DNA from: UBA668 sp052034175
GTDB taxonomy: Bacteria; Actinomycetota; Acidimicrobiia; Acidimicrobiales; Ilumatobacteraceae
Direction of reading: 5' to 3'
Assembly (NCBI GenBank): GCA_052034175.1
Contig: JBPOIX010000086.1
Coordinates: 1 to 7,005 of the forward strand
Length of the DNA: 7,005 nucleotides
Positions 5,802 through 7,005 of this stretch are shown piece after piece. The notes under the pieces are model-generated. The model made no database searches. It saw nothing but the letters and a program-made list of their open reading frames with translations, and was not told where the DNA came from. The position numbers and the translations under genes are program-made. Each line of letters opens with the position of its first letter. The stretch's first letter is position 1.

Positions 5802-6995
5802 ATGACCACGACGGCCACCCGCCAACGCCCACCCCTGCAACCGGCCGAGCTGGCGTTGATCGCCGACGCAGCCGCGGCCGTGGCCGTGCCACGGACCGCT
5901 CCGGTGAGCTCGTTCGTGCTGCACGCGCCGTTGGAGCTGCTGGCGCGGGTCGGGCTCTTGGAGCTCCTCCCGGCGTCGCACGCAGTGCGCCGTGCGGCCG
6001 TCGGCCGGATCGAAGCACTCCGCGATCGCTACGCCGCGGCGGGGGAACCGATTCCCGCCCCGGCGCCGGCCGCGGCGCCGCTGCCGGGCACGCCCGATGA
6101 CCACGCCGGCGCGCTGCTGCGCGCGCTGCACGCAGGCGACGTCGAGGCCGTGGACCGCGCGGCATGCGCGGTGCTGCCCGCCGTCGCCCCGGCCCGTGGC
6201 GTCGAGTTGCTGGCCGCACCGCTGGTGCCGTCGTTGGCCGCGGCAGGCCATGCGCCGATCGGCCTGCACCTGTTGGCTCGCGTCGGCGTGGGGATCCCAC
6301 TGATGGTGCTCCGCCCGACGCTGCGGCATGTCGCATCCAACGCGGGGTGGAAGCTCACCTGGTTCGAGAAGGTCGCGGCCACCGACCGTGAGGAGGACGG
6401 CGTCGGCTCGGAGCCCGACGTGTTGGCGGTGATGCGCTCCGCGCCGCATCTGGGGCGGCCGGGCAGCGACTTCATCTTCCCGTTGATGTCGCAGGCCGAG
6501 GACTCCGGGCACGCGGCACGGTTGCTGGCCCCGCTCGTGGCCGCGCCACAGGCTGGCGCAGGGCCCGCGCCGGCCGCGGAGTTGTCCCGGATCGCGGCCT
6601 GGAGCATGGTCCACGACGACCCCGGCCAGGCGCCCTACGGCTGGAGTCACGCACTCACCATGCCGCAAGCCGTGATGTCGCTGGCCGGGCGCGGCGTGCC
6701 CGCCCGCGTGGCGTTCGCCGTCGCGGCCACCTACCTCCTCGGGTTCCGCATGGCGCACGGCCTCACCGCTCTTCCCTCGGAGATCGGGCCGGGCTGGGCT
6801 CCGTCCGCCGGGTGGGAGGAACTCGTGTCGTACGCCGCGGCGCACGACGATGCGCACCTCGTGAAGTACACGCTGGCCGCAGTGCACGCCGCCACCGACG
6901 ACCCAGAGTTCGCGCCCCTGTACGCGGCGGGGGGGGCCCCACAGGGGGGTGGGGTGGGGGGCCCCCCCGCCGGGGCGCAGCCCCGGGTGGTTTAG
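5802..6995 (+). CDS. questin oxidase-like protein, probable SoxR target (C-terminus unreliable)
   Basis: The frame gives 397 residues from an ATG with a good Shine-Dalgarno. It is a soluble, all-helical-looking, Ala-rich protein with no signal peptide or membrane segment. Segments recall the questin oxidase-like family (PF14027), whose fungal founder opens an anthraquinone ring. These are HAPLELLARV (41-50), AAAGHAPIGLHLLARV (146-161), YGWSHALTMPQAVMSLA (279-295) and, near the C-terminus, AAHDDAHLVKYTLAAVHAA (346-364). The resemblance was recognised by eye and is moderate. Histidines recur at several of these sites (41, 150, 156, 271, 283, 348, 352) and may be catalytic or bind a metal. An Ala/Pro linker (about 85-97) separates the N-terminal ~80 residues from the rest. 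From about residue 376 the reading enters G/C homopolymer runs and becomes Gly/Pro-rich, so the natural end is lost. The SoxR box just upstream points to induction by redox-active compounds. Confidence 0.7.
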   Translation: MTTTATRQRPPLQPAELALIADAAAAVAVPRTAPVSSFVLHAPLELLARVGLLELLPASHAVRRAAVGRIEALRDRYAAAGEPIPAPAPAAAPLPGTPDDHAGALLRALHAGDVEAVDRAACAVLPAVAPARGVELLAAPLVPSLAAAGHAPIGLHLLARVGVGIPLMVLRPTLRHVASNAGWKLTWFEKVAATDREEDGVGSEPDVLAVMRSAPHLGRPGSDFIFPLMSQAEDSGHAARLLAPLVAAPQAGAGPAPAAELSRIAAWSMVHDDPGQAPYGWSHALTMPQAVMSLAGRGVPARVAFAVAATYLLGFRMAHGLTALPSEIGPGWAPSAGWEELVSYAAAHDDAHLVKYTLAAVHAATDDPEFAPLYAAGGAPQGGGVGGPPAGAQPRVV

Positions 6996-7005
6996 GGGTG
7001 GGGGC
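6929..7005. other. G/C homopolymer tail, probable contig-end artefact
   Basis: The last ~75 bases consist largely of runs of G and C: an 8-base G run at 6929-6936, more G runs at 6944-6960 and a C run at 6962-6968. They differ sharply from the mixed coding sequence before them. They break the expected C-terminal helix of the last protein and supply its stop (TAG at 6993) by chance. The change of composition exactly at the window end suggests low-quality or mis-assembled sequence rather than biology. Confidence 0.6.

Noticed and set aside
5064..6887. A 607-residue minus-strand open frame
   Set aside because: It runs across the tRNA gene, an offset frame of soxR and the antisense of the rightward gene, and its composition is low-complexity Arg/Gly/Pro.
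1..7005. CRISPR array, insertion sequence or toxin-antitoxin pair
   Set aside because: No spaced direct repeats, no transposase motifs with terminal repeats and no small paired genes were seen on either strand.

Overview
This window is high-GC, densely coded DNA with GTG starts, short intergenic gaps and few strong Shine-Dalgarno sites. It looks actinobacterial. The two-domain (methylase plus MazG) type of pyrophosphohydrolase, preceded by a SurA_N-type lipoprotein, would fit a deep-branching actinobacterium such as Acidimicrobiia. That taxonomic placement is inference. Five of the six recognised loci read leftward (minus strand); one gene at the right end reads rightward.

Left part (1-1081): an incomplete MazG-family gene runs off the left edge. 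It is preceded, 9 bases away, by a gene for a small SurA_N-like lipoprotein, so the two probably form one transcript. Next (1128-2788) is a SulP-family anion permease locus. Its membrane domain and its C-terminal STAS domain lie in different frames, and about 28 linker residues expected in the family are missing, so the gene looks broken by an internal deletion or by an assembly error at about position 1484.

Middle (2897-5052): a putative lipoprotein of unknown function with four cysteines in its mature part, then a 517-residue thiamine-diphosphate-dependent enzyme of the acetolactate synthase/benzoylformate decarboxylase superfamily with no regulatory subunit beside it. A tRNA-Arg(CCG) gene follows at 5105-5176.

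Right part (5260-7005): a soxR gene with the complete four-cysteine [2Fe-2S] cluster motif is divergent from an approximately 390-residue protein that resembles the questin oxidase-like family. The 41-base gap between them holds a near-consensus SoxR operator (15 of 18 positions of the E. coli soxS box) directly joined to a perfect TTGACA -35 hexamer in the soxS register. The divergent gene is therefore a strong candidate SoxR target and is the most interesting unit here. The last ~75 bases are runs of G and C that look like a degraded contig end, so the C-terminus of the last protein is unreliable.
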